IMG/VR virus record: IMGVR_UViG_3300050821_003341
Span: 1 to 40,824 of that record
From: a virus
Strand: one strand, 5' to 3'
DNA length: 40,824 nucleotides
Shown piece by piece: positions 1 to 6,789 of this stretch. The position numbers were made by a program, and so were the translations under genes. The notes beneath the pieces were generated by a model. It was not told the DNA's origin. It did not search any database and worked only from the letters and a program-made list of their open reading frames with translations. Each line of letters starts with the position of its first letter. Positions within the stretch are counted from its first letter, which is position 1.

Positions 1-114
1 GTGCTGCAACAGTACAAGGGCGCTCTAGCGGTTGTGATCGCTGTCGTTGCCCTCACCTTCGTCGTCATGTTTCTCCGGCGATTCCATACTGGTGGCCGTA
101 ATGACGAGATGTAG
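1..114 (+). CDS. C-terminal end of a membrane protein (5'-truncated by window)
   Basis: The frame is open from base 1 to a TAG at 112-114 and encodes 37 residues: a hydrophobic run rich in Ala, Val, Leu and Phe (about residues 8-25), then a short Arg/His/Asp/Glu-containing tail. This is a typical membrane anchor followed by a cytosolic tail. The frame begins exactly at the window edge with GTG, so I treat it as the end of a longer gene rather than a complete one. It lies 35 bases upstream of the type IV secretion ATPase on the same strand, so it may belong to the same secretion gene cluster. Confidence 0.5.
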   Translation: MLQQYKGALAVVIAVVALTFVVMFLRRFHTGGRNDEM

Positions 115-149
115 ACAAATCAAAGCGGTTGTGTTAAAGCATCTTTCGA

Positions 150-2528
150 ATGGATGTAGGGATCATATCAGTCGGTCTGCCGACACTTGGCTTCGTTATC
201 TGGAAGATAGCGGACATGAATAAGCAGGCGCAGTTCAAGCTCGACCAAAGCCGCAAGGCTTATGAGGTCACTTTTCCGCGTGGCACGTCTGAACAAATGA
301 TTGTCTCATTTTTGTCCCAGCTGGGGGGCGGCTTGCGTCGCCCCCATCAGCACCTCATACCAACCATCGTGTCCGAAGTCCGTTGGACCTCAAAGGATGT
401 CCGCCACATCATTCGTGTTGCACCACAAAATTGTTCACACGTCCTGGGCATGATCGACGCCCACATACCAGGTGCATCGGTCAATGAGGTTGAACTGCCC
501 CACTTCTCCCCTACTCTAGCCGTCGATGTCTCAATGACTGATACAAGCCGGATGCTGCGTATCAATAAGCGCGACAACATCGAAACGCTGGCAGTCTCAA
601 TCCTGCACAGCTTTCAAGATGGCCTGCGCGCCGGTGAGGTCGTCAGCTACCAGCTCGTCCTGGCGCACACGACTGGCGTCAAGCTACCCCTACCCAACTC
701 CCCCAAGTCCAAGGTCACGGCACGGGACTACTTGATCGGCAACGTCGTCGCTGACAGGTTCGAGATCACCGACCGACAGAAGAAAGCTATTGAGCCAAAC
801 TTCAACGTAGCGATCAGGATTGGTGTTCAGGCTGAGAGTGATGTCCGAGCAAAAATGTTGATCGGCAACGTCCTACACAAGCTACGGAACGCTGAGAGCA
901 ACGAAGTTAAACTGCGAGCAAAACTTGTGCGCAAAGGACTCGATCCCCTACTCAACCTGGCACCCACACCGAACAAGAAAAGTGCGCAACTTACGGTGAC
1001 TGAGTTGTCGGCATTGATGGCACCTCCTATTGGTGATCCTGCGGTGCCTGGACTGAGCCAGGGAGCTACGCGCCGGATTGCGGCGACGGAAGCCGTTGCT
1101 CGCGATGGACGGCTGCTCGGGCAAAGTAACGTGTCTCATCGTCCAGTGGCACTCGCCTATGGTGACGAGGGCACCCCGTACAAGTTCGTTACTCAGAACG
1201 CCATCTATATAGGTGGTATCGGGTCAGGGAAGTCGGTTGGGATGGCAAACAACTTCTACGACGACGTATCGCGGGGCTTCGGAGCTATCGTCATCGACGC
1301 GTCTGGTTCTGACTCTGCACAATCTTTGTATTCACGTGCGCGCCAATACATTCCAGAGGATCGCATAAAAGATGTACTCGACATCCATGTCCGCGACAAC
1401 GCCGAGAACCCCGTGGCGTTTGATGTGTTCAAGCAAGGGCTTGGCCTGGGCGTCATTGACCAGATCGTCAACATCTTTGCGGGACTGTACCCAGAGATTG
1501 AAAGCAAGGGCGTCACAGTACGCGAGTTGCTGCATCACGGCCTGTGGACCTTAGTGCAAGGCAACATGAATCTGGTCGACCTTGAATCATTACTACGGCC
1601 GAAACCGGATGAAACAGCCTGGGCGCGAAGGGTAGTTGGCAGTGTGAGCGATCCCGAACTGAAAGACTTCTGGGACCGGATGAAAGCAAGCGGCTGGTTG
1701 GCGACCGAACCCAGCAAGCGCATGAGGTGGGATAGCTATACCGATCCGCTTTACCGGCGACTGTGGCAACTGACAGAACGTCCCGAAATCCGGCACATGG
1801 TAGGGCAGTCGGTGAGGGAAGGTGAGGGACTGAACTGGGAGCGCGCGCTACTGCATAACAAAATTGTTCTCATCAGTCTTGCCGGCCTACCGCCAAAGAC
1901 CGCGCAACTGCTAGGCACGCTGTTACTCGGCACGCTCTGGACGACGGCGCAGCATTTCGATGACCAGACGTTACGCAAGCCAAACGCGCTCTACCTCGAC
2001 GAGTTTCAAATATCAGCCAGCATCCGCGACATGCTTGAGGACATACTGGCACGAGGTCGCAAGCACCTGTTACCGGTAACGCTTGGGACGCAGTACATCA
2101 CCGGACTACCGAAAGACATCCAAACGGCAGTCTTCAACAACGTCATGACACGGGTGATCTATCCGCTCAAGTCCATCGACGAGGCGACGGCCTGGCGCCG
2201 GAACATGGGTACCGACAAGCTCACCGAGTGGGACTTCCAGAACGGCGAACCGTATAACCCAATTGTTCAGTTGCCCACGGCCAATGGGCAACAAATCGTC
2301 ACTGTGACGGCTCTGCCGCCGAGACCGGCCACCGGAACCGGCCAGGAGGTCATTGCTACGTCCCGCAGTCGCTACGGGACGCCAGTAGGTGATGTACGGG
2401 ACCGAATTGCCGCCAGGCGCTACACAGCGCCGCCAGAAGCGTCTCAGGGCGCAGATGAGAAAAAGGTCGGACCAACGCCATACGACATGAGCGTTGACGA
2501 CTTTAACGGGCTAGGGAGGTCTTCATGA
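150..2528 (+). CDS. Type IV secretion / conjugative transfer ATPase (VirD4/TraG-like)
   Basis: 792-residue P-loop ATPase of the type IV secretory DNA-transfer family. Residues 1-20 form one hydrophobic segment, so the protein is probably membrane anchored with its motor in the cytosol. A Walker A motif GGIGSGKS lies at 355-362 and a Walker B LYLDEF at 614-619, followed by a GTQYITGLP stretch that resembles the sensor region of TraG/VirD4 and VirB4 ATPases. The N-terminal 300 residues are family-specific and I do not recognise a named domain there. No clear Shine-Dalgarno precedes the ATG at 150; an internal Met at residue 23 is a less likely start because it would lose the anchor. Its stop overlaps the next ATG by 4 bases, so the two are translationally coupled. 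Probably host or conjugative-element DNA rather than phage. Confidence 0.85.
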   Translation: MDVGIISVGLPTLGFVIWKIADMNKQAQFKLDQSRKAYEVTFPRGTSEQMIVSFLSQLGGGLRRPHQHLIPTIVSEVRWTSKDVRHIIRVAPQNCSHVLGMIDAHIPGASVNEVELPHFSPTLAVDVSMTDTSRMLRINKRDNIETLAVSILHSFQDGLRAGEVVSYQLVLAHTTGVKLPLPNSPKSKVTARDYLIGNVVADRFEITDRQKKAIEPNFNVAIRIGVQAESDVRAKMLIGNVLHKLRNAESNEVKLRAKLVRKGLDPLLNLAPTPNKKSAQLTVTELSALMAPPIGDPAVPGLSQGATRRIAATEAVARDGRLLGQSNVSHRPVALAYGDEGTPYKFVTQNAIYIGGIGSGKSVGMANNFYDDVSRGFGAIVIDASGSDSAQSLYSRARQYIPEDRIKDVLDIHVRDNAENPVAFDVFKQGLGLGVIDQIVNIFAGLYPEIESKGVTVRELLHHGLWTLVQGNMNLVDLESLLRPKPDETAWARRVVGSVSDPELKDFWDRMKASGWLATEPSKRMRWDSYTDPLYRRLWQLTERPEIRHMVGQSVREGEGLNWERALLHNKIVLISLAGLPPKTAQLLGTLLLGTLWTTAQHFDDQTLRKPNALYLDEFQISASIRDMLEDILARGRKHLLPVTLGTQYITGLPKDIQTAVFNNVMTRVIYPLKSIDEATAWRRNMGTDKLTEWDFQNGEPYNPIVQLPTANGQQIVTVTALPPRPATGTGQEVIATSRSRYGTPVGDVRDRIAARRYTAPPEASQGADEKKVGPTPYDMSVDDFNGLGRSS

Positions 2529-2944
2529 ACAAATTAAGTGCTCTCGAACGGATGGCCGTCTACGGGGATTCTCTGCAATACATGGATCTTGAACATGCCC
2601 AGACGCTCATCGAGATCAATGGTGAGCCGGATGACATGCTCGACATGGTGAACGATGAGCGCGCTCGTTATGGTACCAGGCCGCTTGTACTCAGCCAGGA
2701 ATTAATGTGTTCAGCTCAAGCCAAAGCCGATGACATGTATAACCGCGACTACTACAACCACGTCGATCCAGATGGAAACTGCTCACGCTATGCCGAGAAC
2801 ATCGCCATGGGTCAGGCGACACTTCACGCGGTTTTTGAGGCATGGCGCACAAGCTCTGGCCATCATGCCAACATGATTGACCGGCGTTGGCAGCGTCTCG
2901 GAATCGGCTATAACAACCGGCTATGGACGCAACACTTTAGCTAG
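2525..2944 (+). CDS. CAP (SCP-like) domain protein, no signal peptide
   Basis: 139 residues. From about residue 38 to the end this is a bacterial CAP domain: the opening MVNDERARYG, an alpha-helical SAQAKADDM, the metal-site style YNHVDP, then YAENIA and a GHHANMID block, with His and Glu at the places used for the CAP cavity. There is no signal peptide; the first 37 residues are hydrophilic. Translation is coupled to the upstream secretion ATPase by an ATGA overlap, so it may be a secreted substrate or an accessory of that machine (inference). A second, signal-peptide-bearing CAP protein is encoded at 15381-15875 inside the phage virion genes; the two are only distantly alike. Confidence 0.8.
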   Translation: MNKLSALERMAVYGDSLQYMDLEHAQTLIEINGEPDDMLDMVNDERARYGTRPLVLSQELMCSAQAKADDMYNRDYYNHVDPDGNCSRYAENIAMGQATLHAVFEAWRTSSGHHANMIDRRWQRLGIGYNNRLWTQHFS

Positions 2945-3320
2945 CTGGTGTTGGTGCTGGTGCGTGCGCCTGATCGTAGAGAGCAAGCAAATCCGCCTTT
3001 ATACGGCCACGCTCGCTCACCTCATGACCGTTGCGCCTTAGCCACTCACGGATGTTGGCCAACTCCTCCTTACTAAGGCCAGAGCCGGTGCTAGCCCGCG
3101 ACGTTCCAGTGCCCTTCGGCCGTCCACGACCACCGCTGATCTTTTGAGCAGCCTCAACGTAAGGGTGAAGTAGCCGGTCTAGCTTGTCGGCGTTGGGTTT
3201 CGATAGATCCATGCGGTAGTTGGTGCCTTTATAGCCGAACACAACTTCCACGGCGTCAGTGAGTTCAGTACCGTCCAGGTCGTCGATGATAGTGACGATG
3301 GTCTGGGTCTTTTTAGCCAC
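2937..3320 (-). CDS. lsr2: Lsr2-like nucleoid-associated protein (xenogeneic silencer)
   Basis: 127 residues. The N-terminus MAKKTQTIVTIIDDLDG matches the Lsr2 dimerisation domain (usual opening MAKKV..LVDDLDG), followed by a beta-hairpin and a helix to about residue 60. A GRGRPKG patch at 64-70 looks like an extra AT-hook in the linker. The C-terminal DNA-binding domain (82-115) keeps the REWLRRNGHEVSERGRI signature, including the RGR (104-106) that inserts into the minor groove of AT-rich DNA in Lsr2. Known family role: H-NS-like silencing of horizontally acquired genes in Actinobacteria. The gene converges with the CAP gene, overlapping it by 8 bases, and its promoter carries the palindrome also found at the phage replication-relaxation gene, which suggests it is a phage or island gene. 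Confidence 0.9.
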   Translation of the reverse strand: MAKKTQTIVTIIDDLDGTELTDAVEVVFGYKGTNYRMDLSKPNADKLDRLLHPYVEAAQKISGGRGRPKGTGTSRASTGSGLSKEELANIREWLRRNGHEVSERGRIKADLLALYDQAHAPAPTPAS

Positions 3321-3333
3321 GAGCGTCTCCTAA

Positions 3334-3354
3334 CTGAACAACTATTATGTTCAG
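3334..3354. promoter_or_regulatory. Operator palindrome at lsr2 promoter (GAAC-N9-GTTC)
   Basis: A perfect inverted repeat CTGAACA-N7-TGTTCAG lies 14 bases upstream of the lsr2 start codon. Read on the minus strand, a CATAAT -10-like hexamer sits between the arms, so a bound protein would block the promoter. The same GAAC-N9-GTTC spacing, followed by the same CAGTT on the gene side, occurs at 33518-33536. The arms resemble Gram-positive LexA boxes, but the centre is longer than the GAAC-N4-GTTC box, so LexA is not the obvious reader. Confidence 0.6.
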
Positions 3355-3364
3355 AGTAGCAGGT

Positions 3365-3835
3365 TCATGCTCGTCTGCGGCGACGGCGGCGCTTCGTCGG
3401 ACCAACGCCGAGAATGCGGAAAATGTTTTTCACTGCCTGTAGGAGGATGAGGTAATCATAACTTGTCCAGGAGCGCTGGGTCGATGTGGGTGCGCTGACA
3501 CGGTTGATTGGCCATACTTTGCCAGTCGATTCATAGAGAAACAGGTTAATGCCAACATCATCGGCATACGCGATAGCAGGCGCACTGTAACCGGCTGACG
3601 AGAAGAAGAACAGCTGTTTCGTTGTGTCAGAGCCACGAGCACCATACAGCGCTTGAAGCTCGGGTCTATTGGCCAATGAACTCTTCCACTTGACTTGAGC
3701 GAGCGCACCGCGTGAGCGGACGTCGATACCGCCGTCCGCGCCGCCTGTGGTGGCCTTAGCATCAAGATAACCCCAGCCGCGCATGATCTTGGCGGCATTT
3801 AGTTCTGCTTGGTGAGGACTGGTAATGTAGTCCAT
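3365..3835 (-). CDS. Mrr-like restriction endonuclease (PD-(D/E)XK)
   Basis: 156 residues. The core GGADGGIDV (31-39) followed by QVKWK (47-51) is the Mrr_cat signature: Asp38 and Gln47-x-Lys49 match the D...QxK active site of this restriction-endonuclease family, and Glu11 falls in the usual N-terminal helix. The length suits a bare catalytic domain, so DNA targeting would need a partner or the C-terminal tail, which ends in eight consecutive Arg residues. Family knowledge: Mrr-type enzymes cut modified or foreign DNA. It lies next to lsr2 and downstream of the lysis genes on the same strand, so it is probably an accessory defence or superinfection-exclusion gene of the prophage (inference). 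Confidence 0.75.
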   Translation of the reverse strand: MDYITSPHQAELNAAKIMRGWGYLDAKATTGGADGGIDVRSRGALAQVKWKSSLANRPELQALYGARGSDTTKQLFFFSSAGYSAPAIAYADDVGINLFLYESTGKVWPINRVSAPTSTQRSWTSYDYLILLQAVKNIFRILGVGPTKRRRRRRRA

Positions 3836-3871
3836 TCACCATCATTATCTCATATTTTGATGATTTCGAGA

Positions 3872-4111
3872 TTACGCAGCTTCACCGGAATCAGACATCA
3901 TCTGCCTTAGCGCGTTGGTATCGAGCCCTACGGTCGGACACTCAACGCTGGCCAGTTCGCCACGTAGGGCAGTAAGAGCGAGGTCACGGCCAAGCATCCC
4001 AATGTCTTCGAGTTCCATATAGTCTTCGAAACGTTTGCGTTGATAGAGGCGGATTTCCTCTTCAATCTTACGAGGCGACTTCCAATTGCCGGTCTTCTCG
4101 TAGTCGTTCAT
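3872..4111 (-). CDS. Small hypothetical protein
   Basis: 79 residues, charged and probably helical in the first 55 (many Glu, Arg, Lys), with no membrane segment, Cys pairs or recognisable motif. The ATG at 4111 lacks a strong Shine-Dalgarno but lies 3 bases after the stop of the 20-residue membrane peptide, so translation may be coupled. It closes the lysis-end cluster of the late operon. Not recognised. Confidence 0.6.
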   Translation of the reverse strand: MNDYEKTGNWKSPRKIEEEIRLYQRKRFEDYMELEDIGMLGRDLALTALRGELASVECPTVGLDTNALRQMMSDSGEAA

Positions 4112-4114
4112 TAT

Positions 4115-4177
4115 TCATATGCCCAGTCTGTCGCCTAACGCAACGACTAAAAATACGATGATCGCGCGAAGAAGCAT
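4115..4177 (-). CDS. 20-residue single-pass membrane peptide
   Basis: Very short ORF encoding MLLRAIIVFLVVALGDRLGI: one hydrophobic helix (residues 5-14) and little else. It is supported by a good Shine-Dalgarno, GGAGAA, 6 bases before the ATG, and by its place 2 bases after the stop of the holin candidate and just before the 79-residue gene. In a phage lysis cassette such peptides can be holin modulators or membrane-acting toxins, but nothing here shows which. Confidence 0.45.
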   Translation of the reverse strand: MLLRAIIVFLVVALGDRLGI

Positions 4178-4179
4178 TA

Positions 4180-4554
4180 TTAATTCTCCGATACCGCCGT
4201 ATCGGCGGTTTGTTCAGTTGCAGGTGTTGCGACCGGTGGCTGCGCAACAACAGGGGGTTCGACCACACTAGTTACGACGTCTGCGGCGGTTTGTTCGAGT
4301 TCGGGCGCCAGGACCTGTACATCAGTTTGAAGACTTGGTGATAGGTGATCGAGCGCAGCGGTTTCCTCTTGTGTGAAGATGCCCTGAAAAACGACACCGA
4401 CCAGGTTCCATACTGGCATCGAAAACAGACCGAACAGGTTTTTCGTGATTGCGGCTGTCGCGGCAGCGCAGGCAGCCGATACAACTAGCCAGAGGCAGAC
4501 CGAACCGACTTTGGCCCATTGTTTTTTGTTTAGGGGGGTTAGTGTGATTGTCAT
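4180..4554 (-). CDS. Holin candidate (two TM segments, Pro/Thr tail)
   Basis: 124 residues. A basic N-terminus (NKKQWAK) precedes a TM helix at about 15-37 (Ala, Val, Leu rich), a short loop, and a second hydrophobic stretch at 42-60 (LFSMPVWNLVGVVFQGIF). The rest is a hydrophilic, Val/Pro/Ala/Thr-rich tail. This topology and its place directly after the endolysin gene fit a class II-like holin, which makes the membrane lesion that lets the endolysin reach the wall. A TM anchor for a structural protein is the alternative. It begins 13 bases after the endolysin stop. Confidence 0.55.
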   Translation of the reverse strand: MTITLTPLNKKQWAKVGSVCLWLVVSAACAAATAAITKNLFGLFSMPVWNLVGVVFQGIFTQEETAALDHLSPSLQTDVQVLAPELEQTAADVVTSVVEPPVVAQPPVATPATEQTADTAVSEN

Positions 4555-4567
4555 AAAGTTTTTCTCC

Positions 4568-5209
4568 TTACTTAAGATTTTGATTGATATACGTCATCAC
4601 GGCAGTACGGTTCACGGATTGCCCACTCTCAAATGCCGCAGCATCGTTGATGACCTTGGTAATATATGCCTGGCGGGATGGATCATCCCTGATGGCGTTT
4701 AGTGCATTGTCTACAGATTGCCCGGTGAATGCTTTTACCCAGTTCTCGTTCACCGGCTGATTGGGGAAAGCCAGTGAATAGAGAACTGTACAGGCGTCTT
4801 CTGACATAGTTTCTCCTTCTTTTATTACTGTTGTATCCTCGACGTCATTCGTCCAGCCTAAATACGTTAATATCGTCCCGTTGGCCCAATACTGTTGCAT
4901 TGCAGCGAGATTCGGATGATGCACGAACGTGCTAGATGTCGAGCTACTCGATGAATAGATAGAATTGTCTGGCGCATGAATTGCCACATGTCCTGCCGTT
5001 ATTCCTTTTACAGTGAACCAAATGGGAAACCAGAATGAAGGCCAATCCTCGTCCTCGTGTTTGGTTGGGCTGGCGTTCCAGTTACTTATAGCCGTTGGAT
5101 ATTTACCAGTCGCTGCGATACCGAATGCTTCACGCACGTCTTGCAGGCATTCGTCAGGGACGACTGTGATATTAGTGTTCGGTGTCAGTAACTGGGTATA
5201 CTCCATCAT
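4568..5209 (-). CDS. Endolysin, CHAP/NlpC-like cysteine peptidase
   Basis: 213 residues. The N-terminal domain (about 15-130) shows the layout of phage cysteine peptidoglycan hydrolases: a DECLQDVREAFG helix with candidate nucleophile Cys21, then Trp-rich strands (FWFPIWFTVKG) and GHVAIHAP with candidate catalytic His74, followed by IYSSSS. Family role: cleavage of peptide bonds in host peptidoglycan to release virions. The C-terminal 80 residues (about 133-213) look like a compact helical domain and may bind the wall; I do not recognise it. No signal peptide, so export would need the holin encoded just downstream. The stop of the upstream basic protein touches this start codon. Confidence 0.7.
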   Translation of the reverse strand: MMEYTQLLTPNTNITVVPDECLQDVREAFGIAATGKYPTAISNWNASPTKHEDEDWPSFWFPIWFTVKGITAGHVAIHAPDNSIYSSSSSTSSTFVHHPNLAAMQQYWANGTILTYLGWTNDVEDTTVIKEGETMSEDACTVLYSLAFPNQPVNENWVKAFTGQSVDNALNAIRDDPSRQAYITKVINDAAAFESGQSVNRTAVMTYINQNLK

Positions 5210-5383
5210 CTATTTTTTCCATTTAGCTGCGTTCTTTGCGAAGACCGCTTGCTTCTTAGTGGCGGCGCTCGCTTTACTACCTTTGGCTAAGACTTTATTC
5301 TCATACTGTTTCACGGTCAGGTTATGCTTTTGCGCCTTAGCTTTGAACTGTCCACGGTGTGATCGTTTGATATAAATGCCCAT
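5210..5383 (-). CDS. 57-residue basic protein
   Basis: The minus-strand ORF starts MGIYIKRSHRGQF and is about one quarter Lys, ending AAKWKK. A Shine-Dalgarno (AGGAGG, reverse complement of cttcctcctt) precedes the ATG at 5383, and its stop at 5210-5212 directly follows the endolysin start region. It is small, helical by composition and probably binds nucleic acid or the membrane surface. I recall similar short basic proteins near the lysis genes of other phages, but cannot assign a function. Confidence 0.6.
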   Translation of the reverse strand: MGIYIKRSHRGQFKAKAQKHNLTVKQYENKVLAKGSKASAATKKQAVFAKNAAKWKK

Positions 5384-5392
5384 ACTTCCTCC

Positions 5393-5734
5393 TTACCTTG
5401 TTTTAATCGCGGTTATGATCGCTGCCGTCGCTACGACGATGGCTAATCCCGTTGCGATCCACCAGCGGGCGCTACGATTGATTCTGTCGATAGCCTCCCA
5501 AAGTTTTTTATGTTCTTTATCGGCTATGACCTGTAGCTCTTTAACGTCATCTCTCGTGGCAAATTGACTAGTGAAAGTGTCAATCTTGTCGGTCAACTTA
5601 TCGAAGCGATCTCCTGATTCTTTCTTGAGTTCGGCGACTGCTTTGTCATTTTGATCGAAGCGAAGTTGAATATAGTCGGCACTTGGTAGCGGGATTGATG
5701 CGATCGGTTGTGGGGTTTCGACTTCGCTTTTCAT
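5393..5734 (-). CDS. Coiled-coil protein with C-terminal TM helix (XhlA-like lysis protein)
   Basis: 113 residues: a Pro-rich start, a charged helical segment (about 30-85) with heptad-like spacing, then a single TM helix (about 91-108) and a short basic tail (IKTR). This plan matches hemolysin XhlA-type phage proteins, which assist lysis with a holin. Its start codon overlaps the stop of the fibre gene by one base (TAATG), so it is co-translated with the virion genes and opens the lysis cassette. It could instead be a membrane-anchored spanin-like factor. Confidence 0.55.
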   Translation of the reverse strand: MKSEVETPQPIASIPLPSADYIQLRFDQNDKAVAELKKESGDRFDKLTDKIDTFTSQFATRDDVKELQVIADKEHKKLWEAIDRINRSARWWIATGLAIVVATAAIITAIKTR

Positions 5735-6777
5735 TACGTTGTACTCACTAGAGAGCCTGAGAAATAATTATTTGTTGATGTACCCGATACCATAGCGGCG
5801 GTTCCGTTACAAAATACCCATAACTCAACATAGTCATTGGCAGCCAGCGATATTATGTCGCTGACATTAGCTGCGACAGAACTTGTGCCAGCTGTGGAAC
5901 CATAGAGAGAACCTTGCGAGTAAAGTGATCCATTTTTATAAAGAGCCGCATAGATTACGGTGGTTCCACTAGCCGCAGATATACCAGTACATCCATTGAA
6001 CTGATAGAACCCTGCTATGGGAGCTGTAAATCTTCCTTTGTTTGTCGTTACATCAACATTCGATCCAGTATCGTATGTCTTTGTATCACACAGAACTACT
6101 GTTGCAGCATTATTGCCTGTATTTTGAGCTGCGCTTCGATATACACGAAACTTATATGGATTCTGTAAAGTTACACCTCCGACTCCTTTACCGACTATGC
6201 TCAGAGTGACGTTCGAATCTGAACCAGTCGCAGAAATCGTTGGGGCGTGTGTAGTCGCGGCGTTAGTGACAGTGACTTGATTAACCGCTGATGCTGTAGC
6301 AGCCACCTTGATCAGGGAGTTGCCATTGGTGTCATTAACACCAGTGATGATCTTTGGTGTCGTGAGTGCGGCGTTCGTAGAGGTGATCGCCCCGTGGGTG
6401 CCGTCCTGGTTGTGCTCGACGAGAAGCCCGTCAGCAAGGCGATTTTCGCGTGTTGAGGACACGGGGATGTAGACACGGGTCAGTGCGCCAGCAGCGTAGT
6501 TCTGTGGGTTGCCATAAGTTAGAGCGACATTGGTGACCGACGAGCCGCCGCTCACCGTTCCAACGAATTCACAATAGGTGCCATCAACCCGAACCTCGAC
6601 ACTATTAACAACCTGGACGACATCAATCGCGAAAGCAACGCCGGTAGTTGTCGGCCAGTTAGCAGTACTCCCCACGGTGATACTGCTATTACCGATCGTA
6701 TAGCCGGGAGCGCTGAGGGTTGTGGCGCTACCAGGAACGCCTACTTCCATGAATTTGTCTGTTGCTTGTGCTGTCAT
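5734..6777 (-). CDS. Tail fibre / receptor-binding protein with C1q-like tip
   Basis: 347 residues. The N-terminal 100 residues are beta-rich (Gly, Ser, Thr, Val) and probably attach to the virion. Residues 100-200 are fibre-like. The C-terminal 140 residues form a C1q/TNF-like jelly roll: KGRFTAPIAGFYQF is a textbook C1q opening strand, and SLAANDYVELWVF and the final FSGSL strands match the end of the fold. In other phages such trimeric heads recognise the host surface. It follows the nozzle-like gene and precedes the lysis cassette, the usual site of receptor-binding proteins. Confidence 0.7.
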   Translation of the reverse strand: MTAQATDKFMEVGVPGSATTLSAPGYTIGNSSITVGSTANWPTTTGVAFAIDVVQVVNSVEVRVDGTYCEFVGTVSGGSSVTNVALTYGNPQNYAAGALTRVYIPVSSTRENRLADGLLVEHNQDGTHGAITSTNAALTTPKIITGVNDTNGNSLIKVAATASAVNQVTVTNAATTHAPTISATGSDSNVTLSIVGKGVGGVTLQNPYKFRVYRSAAQNTGNNAATVVLCDTKTYDTGSNVDVTTNKGRFTAPIAGFYQFNGCTGISAASGTTVIYAALYKNGSLYSQGSLYGSTAGTSSVAANVSDIISLAANDYVELWVFCNGTAAMVSGTSTNNYFSGSLVSTT

Positions 6778-6789
6778 ACATTAGTTCTC

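Noticed and set aside
2900-4200. Left attachment core matching 39433-39623
   Set aside because: No direct repeat of any core could be found by eye; only an unrelated inverted GGTGCTGG match was present.
5013-5375. A 120-residue plus-strand ORF
   Set aside because: It is antisense to the endolysin and the basic protein and has no supporting signals.
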